Origin: Mycobacterium gordonae
Lineage (GTDB): Bacteria; Actinomycetota; Actinomycetes; Mycobacteriales; Mycobacteriaceae
DNA: 64,000 bases
Assembly: GCF_017086405.1 (NCBI RefSeq)
Contig: NZ_CP070973.1
Span: 5,364,739-5,428,738, forward strand
Direction: 5' to 3'
How positions within the stretch are numbered: the stretch's first letter is position 1; every line of letters begins with the position of its first letter. Below the pieces are notes generated by a model, which made no database searches, was not told the origin of the DNA, and saw nothing but the letters and a program-made list of their open reading frames with translations. Both the position numbers and the translations under genes were made by a program. This document shows, piece after piece, positions 10,038 through 20,019 of this stretch.

Positions 10038-11268
10038 CGCGGTGCAGCAGGGGCGGAACGGCCGCCTCCACGGTGGCCGCCACATCGATCGCCTTCCACA
10101 GCACGCGCATCGGCAGCCGGGCCGGCAGCGCGTCCAGCTCCCGGGCACGCCCGGCCAGCCCGTCGAATTCGCCGCGACATACCGCGCCGGCGATCGCCAA
10201 TGCGGCGGGCTCCCGAAAGTCCAGCGCACTGTGCGCCATGGTGGGCAGCCGCAACAGCTGCGAGTTGGGCAGCAGCGACATCGCACGTTCGGCCACCGCA
10301 AGCGGCGTGACCAGGTCACGCCCGCCGGCGATCACCACGGTCGGCCAGGTGAACTTCGGCAACTCGGCGCTCAGGTCATAGGGTTCGGCTTCGAATTCTG
10401 CTGTCTGGGGCAAGGTTTCGCGTACCGCCAGAGCGGGGTCGAGCGGCAGGCCGTCCGGTTCGGCGGCGTAGTCCAGTTCGCGGAACGCGATACGACTCAC
10501 CAGGTCGGATTCATACCGGTAGGGCACCTTCTGGCTCACCCCCATGGTGGTGAAGCGAACCAGCGCCCGCCACAGCATCTTGCGTCCGGTGAGCAGCAGG
10601 TCGAGTTGGTGGTTGAGCATGGGCGCCCCGCCGTAGCCGTACACCGTCGCCGCGACCTGCCCCGCCGACGGCGTCATGATTCCCGCGTCAACGAGGCGCC
10701 GAACCTTGGGCGCCAGCGTCGCCGTTTCGGGGTCCTCGCCCGTCAGCAGCACGCGGCGCAGCGCATCCCGCACGGCGACGATGTCGTGGGCGGACAGCAC
10801 CGGTGAATCCAGGATGAGCGCGTGCACCCGGCTGGGATGACCGACGCCGACACCCGCGGCGAGGTAGCTGCCGTAGGAGGAGCCGTAGATGACTGCCGAG
10901 TCCACATGCGCATCGTCGAGCACGGCGGCCACGTCGTCGACGACCTGCTCGATGGTCAGCGACTCCGGCGGCAGATCGGCGCCGGCATCGTCGTGGCGCG
11001 ACATTCCCAGCCCACGGTGCTCGATCATGATCACGTCAAGTCCGGCGGCGGCGGCGCGGCGGCGAAACCCCTGATACAGGCGCAGCGACGCCACGCCAGG
11101 CCCGCCCGGGATGATCACCAGCGGGTGTGTGGACTTGTGACCGGTGCGCACGTAGAACAGGTCGAACTCCTCGTCGCTGCCCGGCGATATCGGCCGGCGA
11201 ACCGGCCGCACCCCCGGCAACTTCGCCAGCTTGTCGTGCACTCGGCGCCGTTTGGCGTTCATGGTCAT
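10027..11268 (-). CDS. Alpha/beta hydrolase, proline iminopeptidase-like
   Basis: This 413-residue hydrolase has the features of the S33 prolyl aminopeptidase family: oxyanion HGGPG-like PGGPGVAS near residue 54, nucleophile elbow YGSSYGSY, a lid domain, the acid in GGRDLVTP and the base in MAHSALD. There is no signal peptide, so it is probably cytoplasmic. It lies convergent to oppA, whose tail it overlaps by 11 bases. Functionally it could finish the breakdown of peptides imported by Opp, but that is only suggested by proximity. ATG 11268 was used; ATG 11262 is also possible. M. tuberculosis has no gene at this place that I recall. Confidence 0.85.
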   Translation of the reverse strand: MTMNAKRRRVHDKLAKLPGVRPVRRPISPGSDEEFDLFYVRTGHKSTHPLVIIPGGPGVASLRLYQGFRRRAAAAGLDVIMIEHRGLGMSRHDDAGADLPPESLTIEQVVDDVAAVLDDAHVDSAVIYGSSYGSYLAAGVGVGHPSRVHALILDSPVLSAHDIVAVRDALRRVLLTGEDPETATLAPKVRRLVDAGIMTPSAGQVAATVYGYGGAPMLNHQLDLLLTGRKMLWRALVRFTTMGVSQKVPYRYESDLVSRIAFRELDYAAEPDGLPLDPALAVRETLPQTAEFEAEPYDLSAELPKFTWPTVVIAGGRDLVTPLAVAERAMSLLPNSQLLRLPTMAHSALDFREPAALAIAGAVCRGEFDGLAGRARELDALPARLPMRVLWKAIDVAATVEAAVPPLLHRVSA

Positions 11269-11337
11269 CGGAGGCAGCCCGTCATGCGTGTCATTCTGCC
11301 GAGATCGTCGATGTCCGGCACATCGGTCGCCTATGGG

Positions 11338-12918
11338 TCAGCTGCGGATCAGATCGGCGGCCCGCTCCCCTACCAGCACCGACGGGGCGTGGGTGTGCCC
11401 GCGAATGGTGCTGGGTATCACAGACGCGTCGGCCACCCGCAGCCCGTCGACGCCTCGCACCCTGAGCTGCGGGTCCACCACGCTGGTGTCGTCACTGCCC
11501 ATCCGGCAGGTGCCCATCGGGTGGTACAGGGTGTGCGAGCACATGGTCAGGGCCAGCTCCAGGGTGGCGTCATCGAGTCCGGTGCAGTTGCGCGGGCGCA
11601 CCACTGGTCCCAGCACGTCGCGCAGCGACGGAGTCTGGGCGAGTTCCGCGCAGATCCGCAGACCCGTCATCATGGCTTCGCGATCTCTGGGATCGGAGAG
11701 GTAGCGCGGGTCGATTACCGGCTTGTCGCGCGGATCGGCGGAGCGCAACGTGATCTGTCCGCGACTCTCCGGCGCGACCAGGATCGGGCCGAAGACGACA
11801 CCGTGCCCGGCCGCGGGTTGAAGTGCCTCGTCGTAGAACGGCGCCGGAGCGAAAATCAGCTCCAGGTCGGGCAGCTCGAGATCGGGCCGGCTGCGGATGA
11901 ATCCGTACGCCTCCCCGACGTTGGAGGTGAGCATGCCGCGCCGCCGCAGCAGATAGCTGATCAACTGCTTCGGCTTTTCCGCGGAGAACAGGCTGCCGTC
12001 GTCGACGTCGAACCCCACGGGTGTGACCAGATGGTCGATCAGGTTCTGCCCGACTTCGGGTGCGTGGCAGACGATCTCGATGCCGTGCCCGGCGAGCTGA
12101 TCGCGATCGCCGACGCCCGAAAGCATGAGCAGCTGAGGACTGTTGACGGCGCCGCCGCAGAGCACCACTTCACGACGGGCGTGCACGACGGAGGTGCGGC
12201 CGGCGTGTTGATACTCCACACCGACCGCGCGGGTGCCCTCGAAGATGATGCGGGTGGCCGTGGCCTCGGTGAGCAGGGTGAGGTTCTTGCGGGTCATCGC
12301 GGGCTTGAGGTAGGCGTCGGCAGCGCTGTACCGGGCGCCCCGGCGCTGCGTGACCACGGTTTCACAAAAGCCCTCGGGCGCAGCAGAATTGGGCTGCGCG
12401 GCGGGGTATCCATACTCGCGGGTGGCGGACAGCCAGGCCGCGGTCAACGGACGCGGGCTGCGCTGACGGGAAATGTGCAGCGGGCCCGTGACGCCGCTGT
12501 CGTCACCGCTGACGAAGTGCCATGCGGCGCTGACGTCCTCGATGCGCCGGTAGTACTCGAGCGCGGCGGCCCCCGACCAGTGCTCGTCGGCTCGCCTGGC
12601 CCACTCGTCGTAGTCGGCGCCGAAACCACGCACCCACATCATCGCGTTCATCGAGGAGCAGCCGCCGAGCACTTTGCCTCGGGGCCAGTAGATCTGGCGT
12701 CCGTTCAGTTCGGGCTGGGGTTCAGTGAGGTAGTCCCAGTCGACCTCACTGCGGAACAGTTTGGAGAACGCGGCCGGGATTCCGATGAACCTGTTGGTGT
12801 CGCCAGGTCCAGCCTCGAGCGCCGCCACCTCGGTGCCCGGATCCGCGGTCAGCCGATTGATCACGACGGCACCGGCGGAGCCGGTGCCGATCACCACATA
12901 GTCACGCTGAATGTCCAT
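11338..12918 (-). CDS. GMC-family FAD oxidoreductase (Rv1279 type)
   Basis: This 526-residue glucose-methanol-choline oxidoreductase is close in length to Rv1279 (528). The FAD-binding GTGSAGAVV lies at residues 11-19, the second GMC signature as WPRGKVLGGCSSMNAMMWVRG, and the active-site pair as SHTLYHPMGTCRMG and the later GHTHAPS. It is annotated in relatives as a choline dehydrogenase-like protein, but the alcohol substrate is not established. It stands alone, with about 70-95 bp on each side. Confidence 0.93.
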   Translation of the reverse strand: MDIQRDYVVIGTGSAGAVVINRLTADPGTEVAALEAGPGDTNRFIGIPAAFSKLFRSEVDWDYLTEPQPELNGRQIYWPRGKVLGGCSSMNAMMWVRGFGADYDEWARRADEHWSGAAALEYYRRIEDVSAAWHFVSGDDSGVTGPLHISRQRSPRPLTAAWLSATREYGYPAAQPNSAAPEGFCETVVTQRRGARYSAADAYLKPAMTRKNLTLLTEATATRIIFEGTRAVGVEYQHAGRTSVVHARREVVLCGGAVNSPQLLMLSGVGDRDQLAGHGIEIVCHAPEVGQNLIDHLVTPVGFDVDDGSLFSAEKPKQLISYLLRRRGMLTSNVGEAYGFIRSRPDLELPDLELIFAPAPFYDEALQPAAGHGVVFGPILVAPESRGQITLRSADPRDKPVIDPRYLSDPRDREAMMTGLRICAELAQTPSLRDVLGPVVRPRNCTGLDDATLELALTMCSHTLYHPMGTCRMGSDDTSVVDPQLRVRGVDGLRVADASVIPSTIRGHTHAPSVLVGERAADLIRS

Positions 12919-13014
12919 CGCGCATCCCTGTTTTGGAGCCTGACGGGTGGGTCGTGGGCCGGGCGTTGGGGATCAGCACCATTTGCCGAGTGTATTCCCG
13001 CCTGGTCGCCAGCA

Positions 13015-15645
13015 CTATGCGTTCAGGTCGATGCGATGCGCACCCGTGACACCGTCGTATCTGCTGGGACTGCACGTCAGCACGATCACCTGCCCGTGCG
13101 CGCCCACGCTGTCGAATACCTCGCCCATCTTCGCCAGCCGGTCCGGGTCGGTGAATCCCAGAGCGTCGTCAACGACGACGGGGACGGCGTCCTCTTTGGC
13201 GACCAGGCCCGCGCCGGCCAGTCTCGCCAGGATGCCGAGCTGCTCCTTGGCCCCGCCCGACAGTGACTCGTAGGACACGGTGACGCCGGCCAGGGTGCGG
13301 TTGAGGATTCGCAGGTCGCTGTCGATGTCGATTTCGAATGTCGGCCCGAACACCGGGCGGCCGAGGCGTTGCAGCTCGGCCCGGTAGGGCTCCACATATC
13401 GCTTGCGGGTGTCGTCGCGGTGACGGCACATCACCGACCGCAGCAGCTGCGCGGCCCGCGCGCGATCGCCCACCCGGGTGTGCTGGCTGGTGGCGTGCTC
13501 GAGTTCCGTCTCGGCGGCGTCAAGTCTGCCTTTCCGCCCCTCGCTGCGTAGCACCGCGAGCTCGATGCTGATCTCCTTCAACGCGGCGTTCGCGGCGTCG
13601 CGGCGCTCGCGCACCGTTTCGGCGATCTTCTGAGCCTCGGCGAGTTCGGCGGCGATCGTGTCCGGTTTCGCCGCGGCAAGAGCCCGGTTGAGTTCAGCCA
13701 CGCGGAGCTCGGCGGCGTGGGCCGCCTGACGCTCGGTGTCGGCCGTGGCCGCGAGAGCCTCGTCACCGAGCGAGGCCCGCTCCCCGGCCAACCGGGTCAC
13801 CGCCGCGTCGAGCTCGGCACGTTGAATGGCCGCGTCGTTGGTCAATATCGCTGTGCGCGTTGCGGCGTCGGCGAGGCGACGGGAAGCGGCGGCGGCCAGT
13901 TGGCGCCGGCTCTCACATTCGGCCTGGGCCGCCACGCGAGCCGATTCGGCCTCGTCCCGTTCGGCGCGAGCGCTGGCGGTGTCGCCGGCGAACAGATCAG
14001 GTTCGGCGGGCTGATTCGCTTGCAGCTGCGCCACCCTGGCTCGTAGCTGGTCCGCGTCTTCCTCTCCGCACAATCCCGCTAACGTGGCGGTTAGCCGGTC
14101 ACGATTGCTGCGCAGTTCCTCTCGCCGCCGGCCGGCCGACCGCGCGGCCGCGACGTCGGCTACCCCTGCCGCCTCCAGCGCCGCGTTGAGTTCCTGTTGC
14201 GCGGCAACGTATCTGGCTCGAACATCGAGTGCGGTGGCGCCCGGGACAACCCTGGTCGTCAGCACACCGGCGACTTCCACGTCGGTGGGGCCGGTGGCCG
14301 TGACCGCCCAACTCTGTCCGGCCGGTAGCGCGACCCGTTCGGCGCCGACCACCAGCTCGATGTCGGCGGTGGCAGTGAATTCCAGCACGGCGGAGACCAT
14401 CTCGAGCTGGTCACCGGCCCGATCGACCGACGCGGCAGCCTGTTCGATGCGCCGCAGCATCTCATCGGTGAGCACCAGAGCCGACAATTCCTGATTGATC
14501 GGATCGAGGTCGCGTCGGATTCCGTCGATCCTGGCCAGCCGGGCACTGAGCCGGTCGGCTTCCTCACGCTCGGCGATGCGGTCGAGGGCCCGGCGCGCCG
14601 CTTCGGTGCGATCATGCGCGGCCGCCAGCAGCGCAACCGCCTCCTGGGCGGCCGCATCACAGGCGGTGGCTTCCCGGGCAGCCACCGCCTGGTGGCCGGC
14701 CGCGTCCTCGGCTTGGGCGACTGATTTGGCGATTAATGCTGCGCGGGAGTCGATTTCGCTGATCAACGCCAGACGCCCGGCGTGCGCGGCGGTCGAGGCG
14801 GTGCTGGTCGCGGAAGCAGCGGCAGCGATCAATCTGGCTTCGCGCACCTCATCGGTGAGCACCTTGACTTGATCGGCCGCGGCCACCGCCGCGGCCAGCC
14901 GCGGGCCGATGGCCACACATTGTTGCGCCAGTTCCGCCGACTGGCGCGTCAGCTCGGTGTGGCGGTGCACCCGATCGTCGACCTCGGCCATCGCGCTGGC
15001 ACATTCGGCTACCGCAGCCTTGGCGGCGTCCAGGCGTGCCTGCGCCGCCGACCACTCCCCGGTCGGGCGGCCGGTCGCGGTGAAATAGCGCGCATATTCT
15101 GCGTCGATCCGCTCGATGAGCAGCGGCTCGGTACCCGACGATGCGGCGTCGCCGACGGATTGGGATGCGGCGATGTCGAGAGCGCGCGACAACGCATCGC
15201 AGTCCGACAGATCCACCGCCGCGGTCGAGGAAGCCTGCAACACACGCTGGGCGCGCCACAGCTCGGTGTCGACCGTCTCGGCCAACATCGTTCGCACCCG
15301 TTCATGGGCCTCGTCGCCGGTGAGTTGGGCACGGCGCGGCGCGAGGACTGTCAGCTCCGTCTCACACTTCTTGTGAAAGCGCTTGCGATACACGAAGCGG
15401 TAAGGGCCACTGCTGATTTCGGCGGTGACCTCGGAACCGACGTCGGCATTGGCGGGCTTGACCTGCTTTACGTCCTTTCTCGTCGAGCGGTCCTTGGATT
15501 CCAGCAGCAGGTCCAAAGCCTCGATCATCGACGACTTGCCGATCTCGTTGGCGCCGTAGACCACCACGACACCGTGGTCGGGGAACTCGATCTCCCGGTG
15601 CGCGATGCCCCGGTAGTTCGTCAGGGTCAGCCGGTGCAGCTTCAT
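13015..15645 (-). CDS. SbcC/SMC-like AAA ATPase (Rv1278 type)
   Basis: This 876-residue ATPase with SMC architecture matches Rv1278 (875). The N-terminal half has Walker A GANEIGKSS at residues 31-39. A long Ala/Glu/Arg-rich region from about residue 200 to 740 is typical of two antiparallel coiled-coil arms. The C-terminal half has the signature SLSGGAKEQLGIL and Walker B VPVVVDDALGF. It overlaps the upstream nuclease gene by four bases (ATGA at 15642-15645), like SbcC with SbcD/Mre11. The pair probably acts on DNA ends or hairpins. It is distinct from the canonical SbcCD by sequence, and its substrate is unknown. Confidence 0.9.
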   Translation of the reverse strand: MKLHRLTLTNYRGIAHREIEFPDHGVVVVYGANEIGKSSMIEALDLLLESKDRSTRKDVKQVKPANADVGSEVTAEISSGPYRFVYRKRFHKKCETELTVLAPRRAQLTGDEAHERVRTMLAETVDTELWRAQRVLQASSTAAVDLSDCDALSRALDIAASQSVGDAASSGTEPLLIERIDAEYARYFTATGRPTGEWSAAQARLDAAKAAVAECASAMAEVDDRVHRHTELTRQSAELAQQCVAIGPRLAAAVAAADQVKVLTDEVREARLIAAAASATSTASTAAHAGRLALISEIDSRAALIAKSVAQAEDAAGHQAVAAREATACDAAAQEAVALLAAAHDRTEAARRALDRIAEREEADRLSARLARIDGIRRDLDPINQELSALVLTDEMLRRIEQAAASVDRAGDQLEMVSAVLEFTATADIELVVGAERVALPAGQSWAVTATGPTDVEVAGVLTTRVVPGATALDVRARYVAAQQELNAALEAAGVADVAAARSAGRRREELRSNRDRLTATLAGLCGEEDADQLRARVAQLQANQPAEPDLFAGDTASARAERDEAESARVAAQAECESRRQLAAAASRRLADAATRTAILTNDAAIQRAELDAAVTRLAGERASLGDEALAATADTERQAAHAAELRVAELNRALAAAKPDTIAAELAEAQKIAETVRERRDAANAALKEISIELAVLRSEGRKGRLDAAETELEHATSQHTRVGDRARAAQLLRSVMCRHRDDTRKRYVEPYRAELQRLGRPVFGPTFEIDIDSDLRILNRTLAGVTVSYESLSGGAKEQLGILARLAGAGLVAKEDAVPVVVDDALGFTDPDRLAKMGEVFDSVGAHGQVIVLTCSPSRYDGVTGAHRIDLNA

Positions 15646-16790
15646 GCCGCGCCCCGGTCCGCCAGCCGTAGCAGTAGGGCCAACGCCGCCTGGGCGTCGC
15701 CCGAGTCGTCGGCCCCGGCGCGGGCCGTCGCAATGAGCTCCTCGACCGCCGACGCCGCGAAACCGCCGATGCCGAGGTCGTCGAATTCTCCGTCCGCGGG
15801 TACGACGGCCAGATCGGTATGGCGTTCCCACAGGCCCAGCCAGGCGAACAACCGGGAGTACCTGTCCAGGCAGGCGTCCAGCGCCGCGCGGTCGGTGACC
15901 GTCAACGATCCGGTCAGCGCCAGGCGCACCACCGTACGGTCCTTGTCGGGCATCAGGTCGAGGTTCAGGTCCAGATCGGCGATGCACCGGCTGGTGTCGA
16001 GCTGGTTGTGCAGGGTGACGAAACGCCATCGGCCGATGTGGCGAGCCTCGACGGTGACCGGCCGATGCGGATGGGTCTCGTCGATGTCGACGATCAGGAC
16101 GTGGCCGGGGTCGGCCTCGACATCGTCGTAGTTGGTGACCTCCGGCGACCCGGAGTACCAGACTCGTCCCGAATCACCGACTTCGGTGAGCGAATGCTTG
16201 TCGCCCAGCGCTACATAGTGAACCACGTTGTCGGACAGGGCCTGCTCGACGTTGGCGAGCCGGATCAACGAGGGCTTGGCACGGTCGGGGTCGAGCGCGT
16301 CGACGCCGCCGTGGGCAACCAGCACCCGGGTGGTGCCATCGGCGGGCAACCCGTCGAGGACGTCGGCCACCAAATCGGTGGTGGGGGCCTTCGACCGCCA
16401 CGGCGCCGCGACGATCTGTACGCCGGGGCGTATCTGGTGCACGCCGTCCCGATCCAGCACGACGACGTTGTCCGGGCATTCGGAGGTGAACAGCGCACCG
16501 GTGTAGACCGACGACGCATCCAGCGGGTCGTGGTTTCCCGGCAACAGGTAGACAGGGATACCGATGGCGCGCATGGCTTCCAGGGACTGGCCGATCACCT
16601 GCGGGGCGAGCTGGTTGTGCTCGAAGACGTCGCCGGACACCACCACGAACTCCGCACCGACTTCGGTTGCCAGCGCGCCGAGGCCGGCCACCGCGTCACG
16701 GCGGGCAGCCGAATAACGGGGCTGGGCATCCCCGGCCAGGAAGTGCCGGGTCATACCCAGTTGCCAATCAGCGGTGTGCAGGAACCGCAT
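15642..16790 (-). CDS. SbcD/Mre11-like metallophosphoesterase (Rv1277 type)
   Basis: This 382-residue calcineurin-fold nuclease partners the SMC-like ATPase. Metal-binding motifs appear in the right order: TADWQLGM near the N-terminus, SGDVFEHN, LPGNHDPLD, AHGGVD and LGDKHS. The ATG at 16790 is preceded by GGGGTCGAAGG. The C-terminal half lacks recognisable motifs and probably contacts the ATPase. It corresponds to Rv1277 and is divergent from the sixA-like gene across 222 bp. Confidence 0.9.
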   Translation of the reverse strand: MRFLHTADWQLGMTRHFLAGDAQPRYSAARRDAVAGLGALATEVGAEFVVVSGDVFEHNQLAPQVIGQSLEAMRAIGIPVYLLPGNHDPLDASSVYTGALFTSECPDNVVVLDRDGVHQIRPGVQIVAAPWRSKAPTTDLVADVLDGLPADGTTRVLVAHGGVDALDPDRAKPSLIRLANVEQALSDNVVHYVALGDKHSLTEVGDSGRVWYSGSPEVTNYDDVEADPGHVLIVDIDETHPHRPVTVEARHIGRWRFVTLHNQLDTSRCIADLDLNLDLMPDKDRTVVRLALTGSLTVTDRAALDACLDRYSRLFAWLGLWERHTDLAVVPADGEFDDLGIGGFAASAVEELIATARAGADDSGDAQAALALLLRLADRGAA

Positions 16791-17012
16791 GCCTTCGACC
16801 CCCTTCCAGAAGCGTGATCGGTGTTGCATCGGGAGTGTATGGCGGGGGGCCGACAAGCCCGGGGACGTCGGCCGGAGGGTCCGCCGTTCACTCCGATCCC
16901 GAGCCTGGGTGGCCACACAAGCGTGCACCGCCGCACCCCGACACGCCGCACTGGCTGGTATTTCGCACACCTTCGCCACACGATGGGCCGCCGCACTGGA
17001 TAACGTGAGCCC

Positions 17013-17516
17013 GTGGCTGAACCGCACACCCTGATCCTGATGCGACACGGCAAGTCGGCATACCCCGACGGGGTGCCCGATCATGACCGGCCGTTGGCCC
17101 CGCGCGGCCAGCGCGAAGCCGGATTGGCAGGCGATTGGTTGCGCGCCAATGCCCCGGCCATCGACGCGGTGTTGTGTTCGACGGCCACCCGAACCCGAGA
17201 GACCCTGTCGTGCACCGGAATCGACGCGCCGGTCCGCTACCTCGGGCGGCTCTACGGCGCCACTCCCGGCACCGTGATCGACGAGATCAACAGAGTTGAG
17301 GACGATGCTGCCACCCTGCTCATCGTCGGCCACGAACCGACGACATCCTCGCTAGCACTCATCCTCGCGGACGCCGACACCAGCAACATCTCTGCGGCGG
17401 AGCAGATCTCAGAGAAATACCCGACTTCGGCGATCGCCGTGCTACACGTCCCCGGCAGCTGGGCCGGCCTGGAGCCGGGCGGTGCCGCACTGGTCGAGTT
17501 CCACGTGCCGCGCTGA
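17013..17516 (+). CDS. SixA-type phosphohistidine phosphatase (Rv1276c type)
   Basis: This 167-residue histidine phosphatase superfamily protein has the catalytic RHG motif in ILMRHGKS near residue 12 and the second catalytic His in IVGHEP. It resembles SixA proteins that dephosphorylate phosphohistidine on signalling or PTS proteins; the mycobacterial target is unknown. The start is GTG 17013. Its stop codon (17514-17516) abuts the stop of the convergent PE_PGRS gene with no spacer. Confidence 0.9.
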   Translation: MAEPHTLILMRHGKSAYPDGVPDHDRPLAPRGQREAGLAGDWLRANAPAIDAVLCSTATRTRETLSCTGIDAPVRYLGRLYGATPGTVIDEINRVEDDAATLLIVGHEPTTSSLALILADADTSNISAAEQISEKYPTSAIAVLHVPGSWAGLEPGGAALVEFHVPR

Positions 17517-19346
17517 TCAACCGGGCAGGCCGGATACGCCTGCGCCGCCTGCCGTTCCGTTGGTTCCGGCGACGTTTTGTGCGACGCCCATGCCGCCCTG
17601 CCCACCCGCACCGCCGGCCCCGCCGGTTCCCCCGAGCCCGCCGAAGCCGCCGGAGCCGATGGCACCGCGGCCACCCGCACCGCCAATCAAACCACCGGCA
17701 CCGCCGGTGGCACCGGGTGCGCCACCGGCCCCGCCGTTACCACCGCCGCCGCCAGTGCCGCCGTTTCCGCCATTGCCGCCGACACCTCCCTGGGCAATGG
17801 TAGAAATCGATACGCCGCCTCCGCCGGCCCCACCGGCTCCACCGACCCCGCCGTAACCACCGAAACCACCGGCTCCCCCGGCCCCGCCGTCTCCGCTGGA
17901 CCCGCCACTGCCGAACAGTCGCCCACCGGCGCCGCCGTCACCGCCTTGGCCGCCGGCACCGCCGAGCCCCCCGATGCCGCCATTGCCACCCACGTTGCCA
18001 GAACCACCGTCGCCCCCGAAGTTGCGATCAAATATGCCGTTGCTGGAACCTGCTCCGCCGGCACCGCCGCCACCACCTGACCCACCCGGGGCGCCGGTAC
18101 CGCCCGCCCCACCAATGCCCCCGGCACCCCCGGCACCACCATTACCGACGAGGAATCCGCCTGCACCACCGCGTCCACCAACACCGCCCGTCCCCCCATT
18201 GCCCCCGACCGCACCATCGGCCCCACCACCGCCGTCCCCCCCGCTGCCGGCGAAATTCACCGCGCCGATGCTCGCGGCTCCGCCGGCGCCACCTGCGCCA
18301 CCTGCGGTGCCGGGGGACACGCCCGCGGCGCCGTTGCCCCCGTTACCGCCAACGCTGATGCCTACGGGCATCGTTGCTGCCCCGCCGACTCCACCCGCAC
18401 CGCCGTCTGTCCCACCGTCACCGCCCGCACCGCCAGTCGCAATAGCCCCGCCGGCAGTGGAAAACACGGTGCCGCCTGCGCCACCATTTCCACCGGTCAG
18501 ACCCCCGCCACCGGGACTGCCGGTACCGCCGTTGCCCGCGGTGACATCGCCAGCTTTCGAACTCTGCGCAGGGGCATTGCTGCCGGGGGTGGCAGCGCCG
18601 GTCGGCGTCGGATTGACGCCGGCTGCGCCGGCAAGACCGGTACCACCCTGCCCGCCGGCTCCCCCGTCACCGAACAGAAGCGCGGCACCGCCGTCACCGC
18701 CGCGACCGGGCAGACCGCCATTCACACCCGCGAGCGCGGCCCCACCCTGGCCGCCGGCTCCGCCGTTGCCCGACAGCATCCCGCCGGCGCCACCATTGCC
18801 GCCTGACTGCCCAGGCCCGCCGACCCCGCCGACCCCACCGTTGCCGAATAGCCCGGCGGCCCCGCCGTTGCCGCCGGCCTGGTTCGCCCCGCCCGAACCG
18901 CCATTACCGCCGTTGCCCCACAACAAGCCGCCGGGGCCGCCGGCCTGGCCGGTACCCGGGGCGCCGTTGGTGCCGTTGCCGATCAACGGACGACCGAGCA
19001 ACGCTTGAGTGGGCGCATTGAGCAAACCCAGGACACCGTCTTCCACCATCTGCAGGGGTGAGGCGCCGGCCGCTTCGGCGCCGGTGTACGCACTTGCCGC
19101 CGCCGTCAACGCATCGACGAACTGGGCCTGGAAGGCCACAGCCTGCGCTCCCAGTGCCTGATACGCCCGACCGTGTCGGGCGAACAGCGCCGCGATCTGA
19201 GTCGACACTTCATCTGCGGCAGCGGACACCACTGTCGTAGTAGCTGCCGAGGCGGTTCCGTTAGCCGCCCCGATTGTGGTGGCCAAACCAGCCAACCCCT
19301 GTGCGGCAGAGGATAATTCCGCTGGAGCTGTAATGAGGTACGACAA
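17517..19346 (-). CDS. PE_PGRS family protein
   Basis: This 609-residue PE_PGRS protein has a PE domain of about 100 residues ([18 protein letters not shown]..., [19 protein letters not shown]) with the family motif order, a linker ending in [11 protein letters not shown], and a long Gly-Ala-rich repeat domain to the end. It is expected to be a surface or secreted protein using a type VII system. The start is called at TTG 19346: the canonical M-S-Y position reads TTG, with GAAGGAG nine bases upstream, and no ATG fits. No PE_PGRS sits at this place in M. tuberculosis, so it is probably an insertion between the sixA-like gene and lprC. Confidence 0.88.
   Translation of the reverse strand: MSYLITAPAELSSAAQGLAGLATTIGAANGTASAATTTVVSAAADEVSTQIAALFARHGRAYQALGAQAVAFQAQFVDALTAAASAYTGAEAAGASPLQMVEDGVLGLLNAPTQALLGRPLIGNGTNGAPGTGQAGGPGGLLWGNGGNGGSGGANQAGGNGGAAGLFGNGGVGGVGGPGQSGGNGGAGGMLSGNGGAGGQGGAALAGVNGGLPGRGGDGGAALLFGDGGAGGQGGTGLAGAAGVNPTPTGAATPGSNAPAQSSKAGDVTAGNGGTGSPGGGGLTGGNGGAGGTVFSTAGGAIATGGAGGDGGTDGGAGGVGGAATMPVGISVGGNGGNGAAGVSPGTAGGAGGAGGAASIGAVNFAGSGGDGGGGADGAVGGNGGTGGVGGRGGAGGFLVGNGGAGGAGGIGGAGGTGAPGGSGGGGGAGGAGSSNGIFDRNFGGDGGSGNVGGNGGIGGLGGAGGQGGDGGAGGRLFGSGGSSGDGGAGGAGGFGGYGGVGGAGGAGGGGVSISTIAQGGVGGNGGNGGTGGGGGNGGAGGAPGATGGAGGLIGGAGGRGAIGSGGFGGLGGTGGAGGAGGQGGMGVAQNVAGTNGTAGGAGVSGLPG
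17530..18900. repeat. PGRS repeat tract (GGC/GCC-rich, Gly-Gly-Ala/Asn codon repeats)
   Basis: The DNA is dominated by imperfect repeats of CCGCCGGCACCGCC-type units on the plus strand, coding for GGAGG/GGNGG on the minus strand. There is no larger unit of constant length. The edges are approximate. Confidence 0.85.
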
Positions 19347-19464
19347 CAGAACCACTCCTTCAGGTTCCCGACGACCATCGAAGAAGAGTCGATGGTACAA
19401 CCGGCAGGAGTGATACCAGACTGGTTTGGCGCAACCCGCCACGACGTGCCGCTCCAGCTGCGCG

Positions 19465-20019
19465 TCAGGCGTTGGTTGCGAGCGTCAACTCCATCAATTT
19501 GAGAGCCTGCCCGCACGCGTCGATTCCGGGCGCCTGCGGATTGATCCACCAGCCGACCACACCCGCCGCATCGCTGGCGACACCACATGCGCCGTTGGGA
19601 TCGCTGGGGCGCATCACAATCGAGTCGATGCCCTGGATCGAGCGGGTCTCGATCTGATACTTCAGCCCCTCGGCAACCTTGCGCTCGTTGCTCAGGCTGC
19701 CCTGCTCGAACCAGAACCGGGTGATATCGATCAGACCGGCCGGATTGGCCGCCTGCCACCGGCAGATGGCCCCGACAAACGTGCTCTGGATGTCGAGCGG
19801 GTCGGCGCCCACCGTCTTGGCCAGAATGTCCGTGGTAAGGACCTCGCACTCCTTGAGCAGGTTGGGATACTGCCGCTCGGAGTTGTCATTGCGCGGCACA
19901 CCCGCGCCACCTGCCTTCATCGCCTTGCCGTCGACGGAGCGGGAGCACCCGGTCAACACCACCAGGACGGCGATCAGCACCGCCGTCACTGTCTGGAACG
20001 CACGCATCCGCCGACTCAT
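19465..20019 (-). CDS. lprC: Lipoprotein LprC (DUF3558 type)
   Basis: This 184-residue exported lipoprotein has a signal peptide ending in the lipobox VLTGC with Cys25. The mature part contains conserved cysteines (ECEVL, ICRWQ, GACGVA, DACGQA) and matches the DUF3558 family, paralogous to LprB next to it. The ATG at 20019 overlaps the lprB stop (ATGA), so lprB-lprC are co-translated. It corresponds to Rv1275. Function unknown; a cell-envelope location is the only safe statement. Confidence 0.88.
   Translation of the reverse strand: MSRRMRAFQTVTAVLIAVLVVLTGCSRSVDGKAMKAGGAGVPRNDNSERQYPNLLKECEVLTTDILAKTVGADPLDIQSTFVGAICRWQAANPAGLIDITRFWFEQGSLSNERKVAEGLKYQIETRSIQGIDSIVMRPSDPNGACGVASDAAGVVGWWINPQAPGIDACGQALKLMELTLATNA

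Noticed and set aside
10822-13266. An 814-codon open frame on the plus strand across the GMC and hydrolase genes
   Set aside because: It is antisense to two well-supported genes and has no recognisable domain. Long antisense frames are normal in GC-rich DNA.
17974-19008. Proline-rich plus-strand frame of 344 codons
   Set aside because: It is the antisense shadow of the PGRS repeats (GGC codons read as GCC/CCG).
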